From NCBI GenBank assembly GCA_037447655.1, contig JBBHKE010003210.1, forward strand, positions 1-62,000: a stretch of 62,000 bases of DNA. Direction: 5' to 3'. The DNA comes from Zygnema cylindricum (taxonomy: Eukaryota; Streptophyta; Zygnematophyceae; Zygnematales; Zygnemataceae). Below, piece after piece: positions 48,001 to 60,354 of the stretch. Numbering within the stretch: the first letter of the stretch is position 1; every line of letters starts with the position of its first letter. Both the position numbers and the translations under genes were made by a program. The notes under the pieces were generated by a model that made no database searches, was not told where the DNA came from, and saw only the letters and a list, made by a program, of their open reading frames with translations.

Positions 48001-51000
48001 TTTTCGAGTCCTCTTTTTCGAGTCCTCTTTTTCGAGTCCTCTTTTTCGAGTCCTCTTTTTCGAGTCCTCTTTTTCGAGTCCTCTTTTTCGAGTCCTCTTT
48101 TTCGAGTCCTCTTTTCGAGTCCTCTTTTTTCGAGTCCTCTTATTTCGAGTCCTCTATTTCGAGTCCTCTATTTCGAGTCCTCTATTTCGAGTCCTCTATT
48201 TCGAGTCCTCTATTTCGAGTCCTCTATTTCGAGTCCTCTATTTCGAGTCCTCTATTTCGAGTCCTCTATTTCGAGTCCTCTTTTTTGAGTCCTCTTTTAG
48301 GTCCTCTTTTAGATCCTCTATTAAGTCTTCTATTAAGTCCTCTTTTTCCTCTTTCAGGTCCTGGACATGGTTAAGGTCTCACCTGAAGGCCTGTACTGCC
48401 CAATGGCTGCTCTTGCAGTAGAATTGGTCTTAAATACTCTCTCAAACCAGCTGGATGATGGCCCTGTTCACCTCTTCCCACTTGGTTCAATGTAAACTCT
48501 AAACCTTTGCTATAATAATAAGAATGTGGCAAAAAAAATAGGCATACGAAGCATGTGGTCTATAGAAAGCATGTGGTAAAAATAAGCACGCAAAGACGTA
48601 CGTGGTAGAAATAAGCATATATACGTAAGAATGTTATAAAATATGCATATGGGCAGCTGGATATAGGACAATATGCAAATGCATGTGGATGACATTGGTC
48701 ATTTAATTCATCTGTCAGAAGTAATAAAAAAGCTTAACCACTCTCAAACATCTGGTTGGGAGAAAGTACCTGACGCAAAAAATCATTAAAGTGTACCATT
48801 AGTTGAGGGTTGATGAGCTCACGAAGGACCATCCTCGCCATCATCAGGCCAACGCTTCTGTTCTCCAAATCAGAATAAAAATCTATTCAATTTTAACATT
48901 TAAGTAGCAAATCGCATCAAGCAGAGAAGCGGTACTTAACGTACCAGAGTGCCTAAATAAACCATCGTCACATGTCTATTTTTCAAAAGAACGGGAGATA
49001 GTCCATTTAAAGCAAAGAATTTAATTGCAATAGGTTTGAATAGTCCCACAGATATCCATGTAACAAAACAGTTTCTCCTACCTTATATCAGAAGCGATCA
49101 TTCTTTGCCGTAAAGGCAAGTCATTTGACGCTTCTTGTGGAAAGTCAACCGCTTTTCCCAACATACCCACCTGCCACGGATGCCCAAATGAAACAGTCTT
49201 AAACTTTTTCACCCTGTGTTTTCTCGTGAAATAAAATTTTTTTAATGCATTCCAAATGCAGTAATAACTTTTTTAAGAGAAAATGTTACCTTGACACGTC
49301 GATCAGCTGCACTGATATGGACATTTTGAAGGCGAATATCAAGATGAGCCATTCCTCGACTGTGTAAATAATTTACCTGAATCAAAAACAGAAGACGAAG
49401 AAAAAGAGTAAGGATAAGAACAACGCAAGTACACAAGCACACTATTTGATACCATAATAATGAAACATGATCAAAAACTCTCTTTACCTTTTCACGCCTT
49501 AGCATCACCGATAGATAACTTCACCACAAAGTCAACAAACGCATAATCACTACAGACTAAGACAGACAAAGACAGAACAATATTTAAGAGCAGTTGCTCA
49601 CCCCAATAAGTACATCCCTAAGTACCACTCGCAAAACTCGTAGTTGCCGCATCACCTCCGGTCCCCCAATTCTTTCATCTCCGATCCGACGGACAGCATC
49701 CTCATGGAGGGACAGCCTGGCTTCCAAAAGAGGCAGCCAATTATCGCACAGCAGCCACTGATGGAGAGAATAGCTCCCATAGTACTGCCCCATGGGAAAA
49801 GCAGACAGTCAATTTATCAGATAGCTCCCATAGTATATCGGCATCATGCAGGCCAATAATTGTAGATACAGTGCTTAAGGAACATGCTGACAGAGAGAAT
49901 GTGCAGTATAATTTTTCAAAGGGTGGAGAAGAATAGTCTGCACTTACTCCATGGACGAGAGTTAATGAGGGATTGTCTTCTGACGGCAAAATAAATCCAT
50001 GGAGCTTTGTTGTATACGGGTGATGCCATGCTTCACCTCTCACCAGCCTTGGCATAACCTGAGGTCCATCCCAACCAAACAAAGAATTTCATTTTAACAC
50101 TTAATGTCGAAGCTCACACAAGAGTGGAATGTCTGTGAACGTCAAGGCGGAACTCTTTATAATTTGTGAAGAGTAGGCCTTTCAAAGATAAGATCCCACT
50201 CACCGTGAGTGCCCGACAGCCCCATCTGACGGCCCTTGGTCCGGTCAAGGAGCGAAGCACAACTCTCATTCCTCTTAGTGGACTGCAGAGAGACCCGCCA
50301 TCCACTATTAAATAAATAACTGCATATAACGTTCACTTTAACAAGTGTTCCATTTTTGCCATGACCTGTTGTGTTAACGTTCAGCCCGACTTTCACATGC
50401 ATCTTTCCTTAGAGATAAAACGACTTTCACACGTATCGCTGGGATAGATAGAAATGGGCATCTCAGGAACCTACAATTCAAAACCATAATTTCAAATCAG
50501 TTGGCAGTTTAGAAGTGTCCGGGTATCTTACCTTGTCGGATTTTGTACAACTCCCTCGTAAAGAATTTCATCACTCTGGATGTCAAAAGAATGACAAAAG
50601 TCACAAAAGATCAGAAAAGTGCCCACAACATAAATACAAAATTAGCTTGACATGTTTTCCAATGTAATAACATTGGTTTCTCCCAATGCAAACATTATTT
50701 CTAAGTTTAAAATTGCAGACAAGCCGGGATGAAACCAGATGTAATGGAAAAGAGAGAATCCACCCTAATTGATTTATTTGCAAAAAAAATCGAATCGAAA
50801 TCGGTCTCACAACTGCACCACACTAAAAACTAAGACCAAATACTTCTCCAGGCTCTATTCCAACAGAAATCTCCATTATCCAAACGACCTCAATTTTTTT
50901 TGAAAAAAACAACTTTTCATTGCATTAACCTGTAACCGGCAAGACATTGACAATCTTCCTGAGGTTTTTAAAATTAAACAGTGTTGTCGTAAATTCATTC

Positions 51001-51666
51001 GAACATATCCACGTTTTTACTCCTATATGTCATATCCGTAATCCATTCAGTATTCGATTATTTTTGTATAATGCTCCGATGATGAGTTTCTTCCTAAAGC
51101 TCCTCCCTAGTCCAATTCCTGCTGATACTTTATTACTATTTCAAATCATTCGCGTAGATAATAAAACAGAATGGCTATTAAAAAGTAAAAGTACTTCCAT
51201 GAGTTTCTGCTAGAGAGGGAAATAAATGAACCACCAAAAATCCGCCAGAAGCGAGCCTTACTCTTGCACAAAGACCAATACTGACGACAGAATAGAGAGA
51301 GAAATCGGTCAGCTTAAACTGAGTTAAAACACTTGACAATTTTCCACTTGTTGCAGCTTCCACGGCCTCCTTAAGATGATCTATGGTCCCTGTTAGCTTC
51401 CGTACAGGAGCCTTCCATGCTACTTTCCCGCCATTTCCAAAAACTGCCACGTCAGAAGACGGCTGTGAACTTAACGGGCCACATCTTATACTTGACTTGT
51501 GAAAGTTATCCAATTTACAAAGCCTCCCTCTGCCATTGAAATTCGGAAAAAGATTGAAAGGAAAACTAGCGGCCGGTTTCCAGTCTTCCACTGCGAAACG
51601 TGAAATAAACTCTGAGCTTATTTTGGAAGACGAGAGAAGAGAAGCAGTGGCGGAGGACACAGCCAT
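45069..51666 (-). CDS. FBN11: Protein kinase-like/fibrillin fusion protein (FBN11/ORG1 type), chloroplast
   Basis: Fourteen exons join in phase on the minus strand: 51262-51666, 50532-50575, 50204-50282, 49948-50058, 49602-49784, 49290-49376, 49082-49170, 48770-48857, 48383-48496, 47246-47322, 46805-46943, 46412-46474, 45834-45911 and 45069-45683 (stop 45069-45071), about 577 residues. The Ser-rich N-terminus looks like a transit peptide. A kinase-like region follows: YLHSRGMAHLDIRLQNVHIS, GLMMARMVLRELINPQ, SCQDALRHPFLCGPRWR. The end is a PAP/fibrillin domain: SSGKWRMLYHTGRMIGTTMR, ADWPHDKKG, VRVQIPRDIFDLTDLVC and GVSGASILLART. This matches the architecture I recall for Arabidopsis ORG1 (At5g53450, FBN11). 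Fibrillins associate with plastoglobules or thylakoid lipids. HRD is HLD and the DFG motif is absent (KVGMLGKAVDF), so it is probably a pseudokinase. The acceptor of exon 9 is weak. Confidence 0.93.
47755..48290. repeat. 14-bp minisatellite in FBN11 intron 9
   Basis: About 25 near-perfect copies of CCTCTTTTTCGAGT are followed by about ten of the variant CCTCTATTTCGAGT. The tract is ragged at both ends (from about 47690 and to 48360, with TCCTCTTTTAGG-type units). It lies inside the intron between exons 48383-48496 and 47246-47322. Because 14 is not a multiple of 3 the plus-strand frame stays open for 275 codons with a 14-residue period (FFESSFSSPLFRVL), which is an artefact of the repeat and not a gene. 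Confidence 0.95.
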
Positions 51667-54600
51667 TGCTAGTTTTCTCTAACTTTTTAAATTAAGAATT
51701 ATTGTGTGGTAGCAGAAGTCGCTGTATAGTACAGAAAGTAGAATCTCTTCGTCTATCGTCTCTCCTGCAATTAGCGAATGAGGGTTTGTACTAGCGCACC
51801 GACATGACGGTCGGCAGGAATTCATACGCATAATTCTGCCCGGGTGTTCGGGCAGGTATGTAACTTTCTTCTCCTCGAGCACCGAGCCACGGACAGCGAG
51901 CGTCGTACCGGGCAGCCGTCAACATTTTTGATCCTGCCCGTTTCTCCTGCTGCGGAAACGGTCGTCTTACACACAGCTGCAGAGGTGCATGCACGCAAGA
52001 ATGAACTTTTGTTGCGCCGGCCACGTGACGGCCGGCCTTCGGCGAGTGATTTGCCCGGCCGTGTAGATATTTCCGTGCTCAAAAATACTCTGGCATGTGT
52101 GAACATATTCTGTAGATTTGCATTCCAAACATCCAGGAGGACACGTGACCGACGTGAGGCACTCTGGACATCGTCATCTATCAATTTCGTGCGACGAGGC
52201 CAACACGAGAAATCGTACGCGACAAGCGCTTTTGGGGCGTCTCCCAGTCGGGTCTATGGAAAAGGTGGGCTACAATGATTGATGCCGTACGATTGTTCTT
52301 CCACGTAAAGCATTGGTCCAATGTTTCCTACAGAGCTGAATCACGTCAAGACAGGTCAAGATTGTTCAAAAGTCGACCTACTTGCCGATTGAGTCGATGC
52401 GGACAACCGGCTCGGAATCTGCCACAATTAAGATGTAGTAGTGACGTGTAGCCCCGCAAAATCTTTGGATTGCCAATCGGAAGGCCAGAAGGTAATGCCA
52501 CCAGTATAGAGTTGTCACGTAGAGCAATCGATCGATTTTTCATTAACGAAGTGGAAGTTTGGAAATCGGAGTTTCTATAATTTGTAGGGCAGATGTGAAT
52601 TGTGAAGTTGCTTCCAGGAAACCCATCACTGCATAACAAATGTTGTAGAAAACGTGTAGGTGAGTTTGTATAGTTGAGTAAAATCTAGAAGCCAGCGAAT
52701 CAGTAACTAGTCGATAAATGTAAGCATACCTCCTTTTGGCACAATTCCAAATGTAGAGGACATCAACGTTTGTCCCTATTACTTAGGCTTCTACTGGTAA
52801 GTAATACGTCCAAACCTTTAAGGTTTATACCAACGATTGATTGGAGTTATACGTCAATATGACAACATGCACGCTATATCGTGGTATATCTTCCCGACAT
52901 CCACAACCATCTGGTATAGTGAGCATTTTATACAATAAACAAAGATGAGCATCGATGAAGCTGAGAACTGCCGTAGGAAATGAATTGTTGAAAATCATTG
53001 AGTACCACAAGTAGCCCACAAGGGTCCTTGACAATTTAAAATCAGCATTACCATTAATGTTTGTACGGTCACATCACCAACACCAAGAAGATTTGATTTC
53101 CAAGGGAGCCAAATCAGGCTCACGGCACAGGAATAAAATACGAAAGAGAAATACAAATGTGCTCCTATTCGCTATTGAAGTAAGGTTACAATGTAACACG
53201 AGATATGAGCATGAAACTGAAGACTCATCATGTGCAAAAACTGGAAAATGAGCGAATCGAGGGTGACAGAGCTCTATTAAGAAAGCGCAATTGTAAGCCA
53301 TCTGAGCCCATGGGAACAAACGAAACGAAACAAAAAGCCACAACGAAGTTAGGAATAAAAACAGACTAGAATGGAAAACACTGCGAAAGAAACTAACACA
53401 CAGAAAATGGCAACTTGGTAATAATGCTTCGCATTGGGATGAATAAACAACACATCATCACCTTCCACATCAACATTGAGAGATTATTGCCTCAAAACCA
53501 GCAAAAACAACAAACACATACATCTACAGAATATTCTATATACAGGCATTATACTCTTAACAACAAATAACCTTTATTCTGTTATAGATTACTACTAGCC
53601 AGTGCTAGAAGTTTGTCACAGGATACAAATTATATTAAGTACATGTTGAAATCTGTATGCACACGTGTACCTTTTTCAGCGTCAATGTTTTTTTGCCACT
53701 TATATCAACTTTTCTCCGTGCACACATGTCCAATTTTCGTTTTAGAGTGTCAAGTCGGACCTTTCCATTGCAATTGTCAAATTAAGAACCCCACATGTGT
53801 GCACGGAGGAAAGGTGATTTTTATTGTGAAAACACATGAACTCTAATAACAATATACGACTGCACACTTTTTCTTGACAACGTCACACATGTTGATGGTA
53901 GCGAGGTCCTTGGGATTTAAAAGAAAAACATCATATAGACACCAACCAAGTCTCATGGGAATCTATGTCCATTAATGTAACATCATGATAGGGTTAATTC
54001 GAATATCTCATACATATGTTGAATACAAACTAAACGTGACAAGTGAGAAGACATGGCAAATAGGGGAATATTGAGTGCTGACATGCAACTGGAGTCGACA
54101 AAAAAACGAAAGAAAAGAAAAACACAATGTCGAATGTTTTTTTTCACCATTCATCTTAAATTCCCACAACACAAGTCAAAATATCTGTCTCAACGAGTTA
54201 TCGCCCCTACTTATCCGTCTTTTTCTGGAAACATATCCTTACAATTTCTTATTGACACTGCGAGACTTTAGAGTAAGAGCCCAGCTGAATGACTAAAACT
54301 GAAACTGTTACTGAATCCAACAGTCTCTGTTACAAACTACTTGATTCTAAAGAAAAACTGCAGAACTGTGGATCTAATAATGACAACGGATTTTAAGTGT
54401 CAGAAAAGCAATCTAAAGATATTTTCGGAGGAGACAAAGAAGCGTACAAACGTTCCATAAATCGATACAAACGAAACATATAAAAGTAACAAAAAAGTAC
54501 TTTAAAATTCTCACATCATTATTGGTGTTTTTGCTCAGATGGAGAGGCTAGGTTACCATTCGCATTTGTATCTGACGGTGGTGGTTTTGAACATACTCTC

Positions 54601-55010
54601 AAAATATGTTCCACCTGCAATTTTCGAAGTCCAAAACTTCAGGCTCGTGAATCCTATTATGACTCCTAAAAACCCTAAAAAACTTTTAAAAAATCCTGAA
54701 TTACGGAGTAAATGGGCTCTTGTTTCTGAGATGGCCGCACAACTAATAGGATACTTTTGCCATACAGGATTAGCTTCGCTAAAAATTAGGGTGAATTTCA
54801 GGAAACGAATCTTTATCGGTGAAGAGGAGAGATGTGGGAACAGAGAGAGGAGGAGAAAAGAAGGGAAGGGCAAGGAGAAGAATATTTGAAGTAGGAAGAA
54901 AAAGCAACAGGGAGAAAGGAGTGTAAGGGGACAACACAAGATAGACGTGACCTATGTGAGATCGTGGACCAAAGCATATGCAATCAATGGTAGACATTCA
55001 AAAACCTGGG
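51667..55010. other. Upstream of FBN11; GC-richer patch, then AT-rich DNA with no confirmed gene
   Basis: The first part should hold the FBN11 promoter and 5' UTR. From about 51850 to 52270 the sequence is clearly GC-richer, with open frames on both strands (51844-52278 plus, 51822-52184 minus) but no motif. A minus frame at 52346-52639 is open without recognisable family. 54540-54790 (minus) could hold further exons of the mL60-like gene: after acceptors at 54767 or 54734 the frame stays open, but neither continuation matches what I remember. A MITE copy is at 53655-53840. Confidence 0.4.
53655..53840. mobile_element. MITE family B, copy 1
   Basis: Inverted ends about 45 bp long: left with TTTTTTTGCCACTTATATCA then TTCTCCGTGCACACATGTCC, right with the complementary CACATGTGTGCACGGAGGAA. 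It aligns with 56556-56765. Non-coding. Confidence 0.75.
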
Positions 55011-55143
55011 AGAGAGAGAGAGAGAGAGAGAAAAAGAAAGAGAGAGAGAGAGTGTGAGAGAGAGAGGAGAGACAGGAAACAGAAGGGGAAAGAGGAGAGA
55101 GGAGAGACAGGAGAGAGGGAGAAAGGAACGAGGAGAGAGAGAA
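55011..55143. repeat. GA microsatellite next to the mL60-like exon
   Basis: A GAGAGA/GGAGAGA tract just downstream (in transcription direction) of the donor site at 55159. On the minus strand it would make the start of the intron pyrimidine-rich. Confidence 0.9.
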
Positions 55144-55159
55144 ATAGAGCGCTAGCTAC

Positions 55160-55291
55160 CTGATGAATACGTCGAGTGCGTGCCTTTGCATTGGCTCTCC
55201 TAGTGTGGTTCATTGGCCAAATCTTCCACACGAGGCCGCCGGTCTGCTTGAACACCTCACACAGAACACGAGAGGGCACCGCCACTCCCAT
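55160..55291 (-). CDS. First coding exon of a possible mitochondrial ribosomal protein mL60 (MRPL31-like) gene
   Basis: A 44-codon exon runs from ATG (55289-55291) to a good donor (CAG|GTAGCT). Its core, FKQTGGLVWKIWPMNHTRRA followed by an Arg/Lys-rich stretch ending RRIHQ, resembles the N-terminal signature of the L31/mL60 family (GGLLWKIPWR-S--QK-R-RKRLR), a small mitochondrial large-subunit protein. This is from memory of the family pattern only. The rest of the protein was not identified: two possible next acceptors lie at 54767 and 54734, in phase, but give sequence I cannot match. It could equally be a different small protein or a gene remnant. Confidence 0.4.
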
Positions 55292-56555
55292 CCTCCCTGA
55301 CGACTCCACAAGACACAAAAAATCAAAACAGAGCAAAACAAAACAACAACAAACAACAACAACAGTCGTATGTGGAAACAACTAAACAATCAAGAGACCA
55401 AAGTGACAAACTGACAAACACACGAAGTACCAAAACAAATGAAGTTCATTTTACTCCTACAGTGCCAGAATTCGCTTAAACTCCATTAACCCTTAAATTT
55501 CCTTAAATGCAACCCTGGGATCCACTCTGATGAAGCCAATCTAATGGGCTCCAATCCACACCAAATTTTATTTTCTTCACAAATGTTTAGGTTTAACTCC
55601 CTCATAAGTTCCAGTCTACTACCCTAACATCTATATCCTTCTTTTTTCTCAAACTCCAATTTTCTTCTCTTGAGCTTTATTTATTTGTACACTTACAACT
55701 CTGTTTGTATTAAAATTCAGTTTTATTTTTTAACTCCCAATTCTACCTGTCACCTTTCCCCTCCCTCTCCTCCTCCCCTCCTTCCCTCCATTGCTCAACT
55801 CCCCTCCTTTCCTCTTTCATCTCCTTTCCTCTCTCCTCTATCAAATCATATGCTTTTTTCCTCATTCACTTTCATGTACAATTCCTTCCTTTAAATTCAG
55901 AAAGAATACTCCTTCTAAGAAAAATCAAATCCTTGAACCCCCCAATACCCCGACCTAAAAGCCATTATCATATTCTTGAATCAGTTGTAGCCTTTTTCAC
56001 AATCTCAAATCCGTGTTTTAAATTCGAAATGATTGAATTCCAGACTTTTACAATTCCACAATTCCAAAATTTTGAGATTTTGACTTTTGTCAGTTGTAAC
56101 AAAGCTCCAAACTAAACTTTCTTCCTGAGTATCATAACTATGACACATTTTTTTGTTATTTTGACAACTATGACAGTTTTTTGTTTTTGTTTCTGTCTTT
56201 GTCCAAGGAAATTATAAAATTCTTAGCTTCAAAAAACTTTCCTGCATTTCCCGACTTTCCCGGCTTATTATTTCCCCCCCTCGGAGCAAATTTCATTCCG
56301 CCACTCTTAACCGTACCTTTTTGTGAGCAAAATGAAAAAACTCGTGCAGAATAGGACAGTCTACAATTTTACAAGCGTGTAGGCTCCGCAAGTGATGTCA
56401 CACGTGCTGCCCTTTGCAGGGACAGGCTCAGAGAAAAATACTAATGGCTAACCCTAATCGCATGCATTTCAATTCTAACAACATGTTTGAAAGGCGCGGA
56501 GATTTGAGCTGGAAAACGCACGAAATCAGCATGCCGTATCGTGCGAAGAGTGTCA

Positions 56556-56765
56556 CCGTGTGTCGCTATGTGTTAATGTTTTTTTTGCCACTTAAAACAT
56601 ATTTTCTCCGTGCGTAATTCTCAAATGGATAATCTGACGGTTGCAATTGAATGACAAGTTTCCCCCCTTCCGATTGGTGGTCTCCAATCGAAAAATAGAC
56701 GTGTGTGCACGGGGAAAAGATGTTTTTAAGTGGCAAAAAAAAAACATGAACACACATAGCACATG
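56556..56765. mobile_element. MITE family B, copy 2
   Basis: A 210-bp element with long inverted ends. The left reads GCTATGTGTTAATG, then TTTTTGCCACTTAAAACAT, then TTTTCTCCGTGC. The right end is the complement (GCACGGGGAAAAGATG, TTTAAGTGGCAAAAA, CATGAACACACATAGC). It is the best preserved member of the family. Confidence 0.8.
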
Positions 56766-59579
56766 TACTGTCGTTTAAAATTTACTAATGTGCGAAACAA
56801 TTCAAAATGCTATACAATATGCAGTAACCCATAGTATACGTATGTTATACGGTATAGTGCGAGTACGGTATCGGGGATACCATTTTACTATTTTAGTGTA
56901 CCATTGAGGGAAATGTTCGAACTCAAAAATATTTGAGCGATCGTACAATTTCCGAACTTTTTAATTGAAAATGTTATAAAGTTTGAGAAGTACGAACGTT
57001 ACGATGACATCATACAAGAGCGCTGCAGCCCCGATGCTCGAGTCACCTTTTGCAATGAACTCTCAACAAACACGTGACTGATAACGTCGGATCGTCAATT
57101 CCAGCCAGGTACATGGAGTCATGGATGTATCCAGATTGGCATATGGGTATCGGCCGATGCGCACAGTTTGTTTTCCCTCTATTAATCTTCGTCGCAGAAA
57201 CTCGTGGGAACAAAAATGAAGAGCGTAGACGAACCTGAGAAACCGAATGCAGGTGGAAGCAAATAAAATGGAAAACAAAAAACAAACAATAAAAGACATT
57301 GAAGGAAACAACAAGCACAAAGTAACAACAAGATAGCATACTCAAAATAAAAAACTACCTAACCAAACCTATTGTGTTATTTAACCCTTAATCCTCATCA
57401 AACCCATATCTCCATTCTTGACTAGGTTATCTAGCGATCCCGCATCTCACGTCCCTTGTCTGGCTTCTGATAGACCATACGCTATAGGTTGTTGTTGCGA
57501 CACCATAAGGCGTGTCCGAAATCCCATTCTACTTCCACTTCAAAAAGGGGACATCTCGCATGTAGTCCAAATATTTATCGACAACCCCCTAACGGGAACT
57601 GAGATTTTATTTGAGACCTTAATGCATTTAGGTGTCATCACCTTACGTACTCTACTCCACAATTCTACTCCCGCATCCGCATCATCTTCGTGAAGTCTCT
57701 CACGCAACTCTTCGATTCAGACTTGGCCTTTTAACAAACGACATCACAAACAACTTTTTTCTTTTGTTTCCTCTTTGCCTTGGTATTGTGTGGGGCACAT
57801 GAAACAAGATCGCGGTGTAAACAATTTTTATGCAGGGAATAGAAATCTCTCCAATAAGAGCATATAGTTTGTGTGATCGACGTCGGTGCCAAACCCACTT
57901 TCGACCTCTATAGTCTTGTTTGCTTATGTCATACACCTTGAGCAATTTGACAAACTCTCGCATGTAACGCGAGCTATCTGACATTTGTTGCAGTTGGACA
58001 AGTATTTTAGAAGTTATGTTTGGTCAAAAGTACTCAAATTAGTCAAAACGTGAAAGTTCTCATGCTGGATGTCAACCCCTTTGTATCCTAATTTGGTGCT
58101 TGATAGCTCGATTGAATACTTAAGAACAACTATACAGTGTGAGTTGTAATCATTAAACATGTCAATCTAAGCCTAGATACTTAAAATTTCAGCTTATTTT
58201 TGAAGAGATACAAAATTATAAAGCTGATATGGGTTTTAGTTCGTACGCTTTTAGGGACATGATCGCCAATTTGATTTTTCGAGAGGTTTGCTAAAACTTT
58301 GCCCCGTTAAACTTAGGACCAAATTCATATGACTTTTAATCTCATATATTGTCTATCGTGGACTATTTACCTGAAAGTCCCAAAGTACATTATAGCAAAG
58401 TTAAACTTGATAAAGGCTTAAGGTCAAGCATTTTCTCCCCTCTTCCCACAAATTGTTTTCTTTTTAAGTGTGGAGTGGCAGTTGCAAGATTATACACACG
58501 TATGTGTATTTGTGAAAGACATGAGAGAGAAGAGCTTCAAATATATCATAGCGACGAGATTCGTGGTTTTCAGCGTTGGCGTACATCCATCCACATATTG
58601 ACTACATCCGAGTAAAAACGTGTAGGATAGGTTGGGAACGGTTTCTTTTTTTTTGGGAAGCTTGCATTACCAACAACTTGTTATGCATCCACTTCACCAA
58701 AGAGGTCGAGGTATTTTTTTGGGAATACGGGTAAAGTTGTTAAATCTTGATGGTTGCACACCATAACGGTGTGGAAAATTGAATTTACCCATGGTCTAAC
58801 CTAAGTAAGCCTTTACTCATCGCCTAACTAAGACTCGCATTGTTTTACAATGAGGTATTTATTAAACCATATAAAAATGCGAATTAAACTAGTAAAATTT
58901 GTGTATAATATGGAGTATAATAGACACACCTCAATGTTGACGCCAGACTTAATGTTTTGAGCCTCATGGCTTATCTTGCGCAATATTGGCATTGCTTGAG
59001 TCACCTTTAGTGTTGGATACTTTATTCAATACTATGTAGACAAAAATGAAATACAAATACTTAATGCTTATACTACTCTGTATAATAAAAGATTATACAA
59101 TACCTCGTTTTAGAATGGTGCTTTCTAATATTATTAACGATCACCTGAGAACTGAAGTTCATGCGGCAATCAGAAAGTTTGTAGGGTGGACTACAACAAT
59201 GATGCGACACTGATTGTTAATCAGCTCGATTGTGACAGAGATTTTCCAGAAAAGACAAAGCATGCCAGTCACCACCAGTGCATTATTATTTTTAAGGGTA
59301 GTTACGATAGAATCATGTTTACTGATGGGAGATGAATAGAGACTGCATGCAACCAACCAGGAAATGCATTCTCCCTTTCCTGGTAAAGAGTGTGAATCAC
59401 AAAAACAAGCCCAAACTTTCTCCCGTAACCTGAAATATTCTTGGAAACTACGCCGTGTAACGTTATTATCGTCAATGGAGTCAATGATATTTATTTTTTC
59501 CCCAAACATTCGGAATTGAATTAGAATTAATAGCAAAACCCCACGTTGATGATTCCTTATCATCACAATACCGGCACAT

Positions 59580-59770
59580 AGTGTACACTATTAATGTTAG
59601 CAACACTAATTTGGTCACAACTTTTTCTCGCTGAAAACGTGTTAGTATTACCATTCAAGGAAATGGACTACAACTCGACACTCCTTCCAAACACTGAATT
59701 ATTATACACTAATTCCGAGATAACACTAGTAATTCCTTAAGGGCTAACAGCGATGAACGGCGCAGCTGAG
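59580..59770. mobile_element. MITE-like repeat, family A, copy 3 (inverted)
   Basis: The reverse complement aligns with 4435-4620 from AAGGAATTACTAGTGTTA through TTGTAGTCCATTTCCTT to GTGACCAAATTAGTGTTG. Orientation is opposite to copies 1 and 2. Confidence 0.7.
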
Positions 59771-60137
59771 AAACATTCCAGATGATCGAATCCTTCCTTA
59801 CACATTGCCCTATGACCCTGTACAATCCATCAAGCAAATAAAATTCTCAAGCTCTGATAAACATGAGAACCTCTTGTGTATGTAATCAACACACAGGCAA
59901 TGAACAACACTGTCAAGCCAGGCAAATGGATATATGCTATGAACACTTCCTTCCGCTTCAGAAAAGACTGCAGTTTTCCTATCTCCCAACAGTATGCAGA
60001 AAAATATGTTACCTGCAAACTATTTTGATGAGAGACAAATATTTTTCTTCTCCAAAAAAGTTAAAGAAATATGCAAGTGTCTAACTCCAAAGGCTATACT
60101 ATTGACAAAAAATAGGCCAATACTAGTGACTAAACTA

Positions 60138-60354
60138 CACCGCTAATCATTATTAGTGTTAAAAGTTACTTTGTCTCTTCAGACATTTTTTCTCCTTGCA
60201 CACTTGTCAGATTGTCAGTTGGAGACAGCCAATAAGAAGGTGAGAATCTTGCCTTTCAATAGCAACCATCGGATTAATCGTCCGACAAGTGTGTACGGAG
60301 AAAAAATGTTTTTAACTGGTAAAAAACCATCAACACTAATAACGATGGGCAGTG
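60138..60354. mobile_element. TA-flanked MITE linking families A and B
   Basis: A 217-bp element flanked by TA (60136-60137, 60355-60356). The outer ends are family A-like (CACCGCTAATCATTATTAGT; right complement CACTGCCCATCGTTATTAGT). The inner inverted segment is family B-like (TTTTTTCTCCTTGCACACTT; TGTGTACGGAGAAAAAATG). Confidence 0.8.

Noticed and set aside
47547-48374. 275-codon plus-strand open frame with a 14-residue repeat
   Set aside because: It is a by-product of the 14-bp minisatellite inside an FBN11 intron. The flanks are non-coding and there is no signal of selection on codons.
51844-52278. 144-codon plus-strand open frame in a GC-richer patch
   Set aside because: Open frames exist on both strands here, which is expected from the base composition; no domain, splice context or repeat match.
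52346-52639. Minus-strand 97-codon frame
   Set aside because: No recognisable domain, no consistent splice partners; could be chance or a decayed gene.
54539-54889. Plus-strand open frame of 116 codons with a Lys/Pro-rich middle
   Set aside because: It ends in a GA-rich low-complexity tail and has no family motif; the opposite strand offers equally open frames. Not supported as a gene.
57043-57345. Minus-strand frames with partial hydrophobic N-terminus
   Set aside because: Two overlapping frames of similar quality, no motif and no exon series; may be a transposon remnant.
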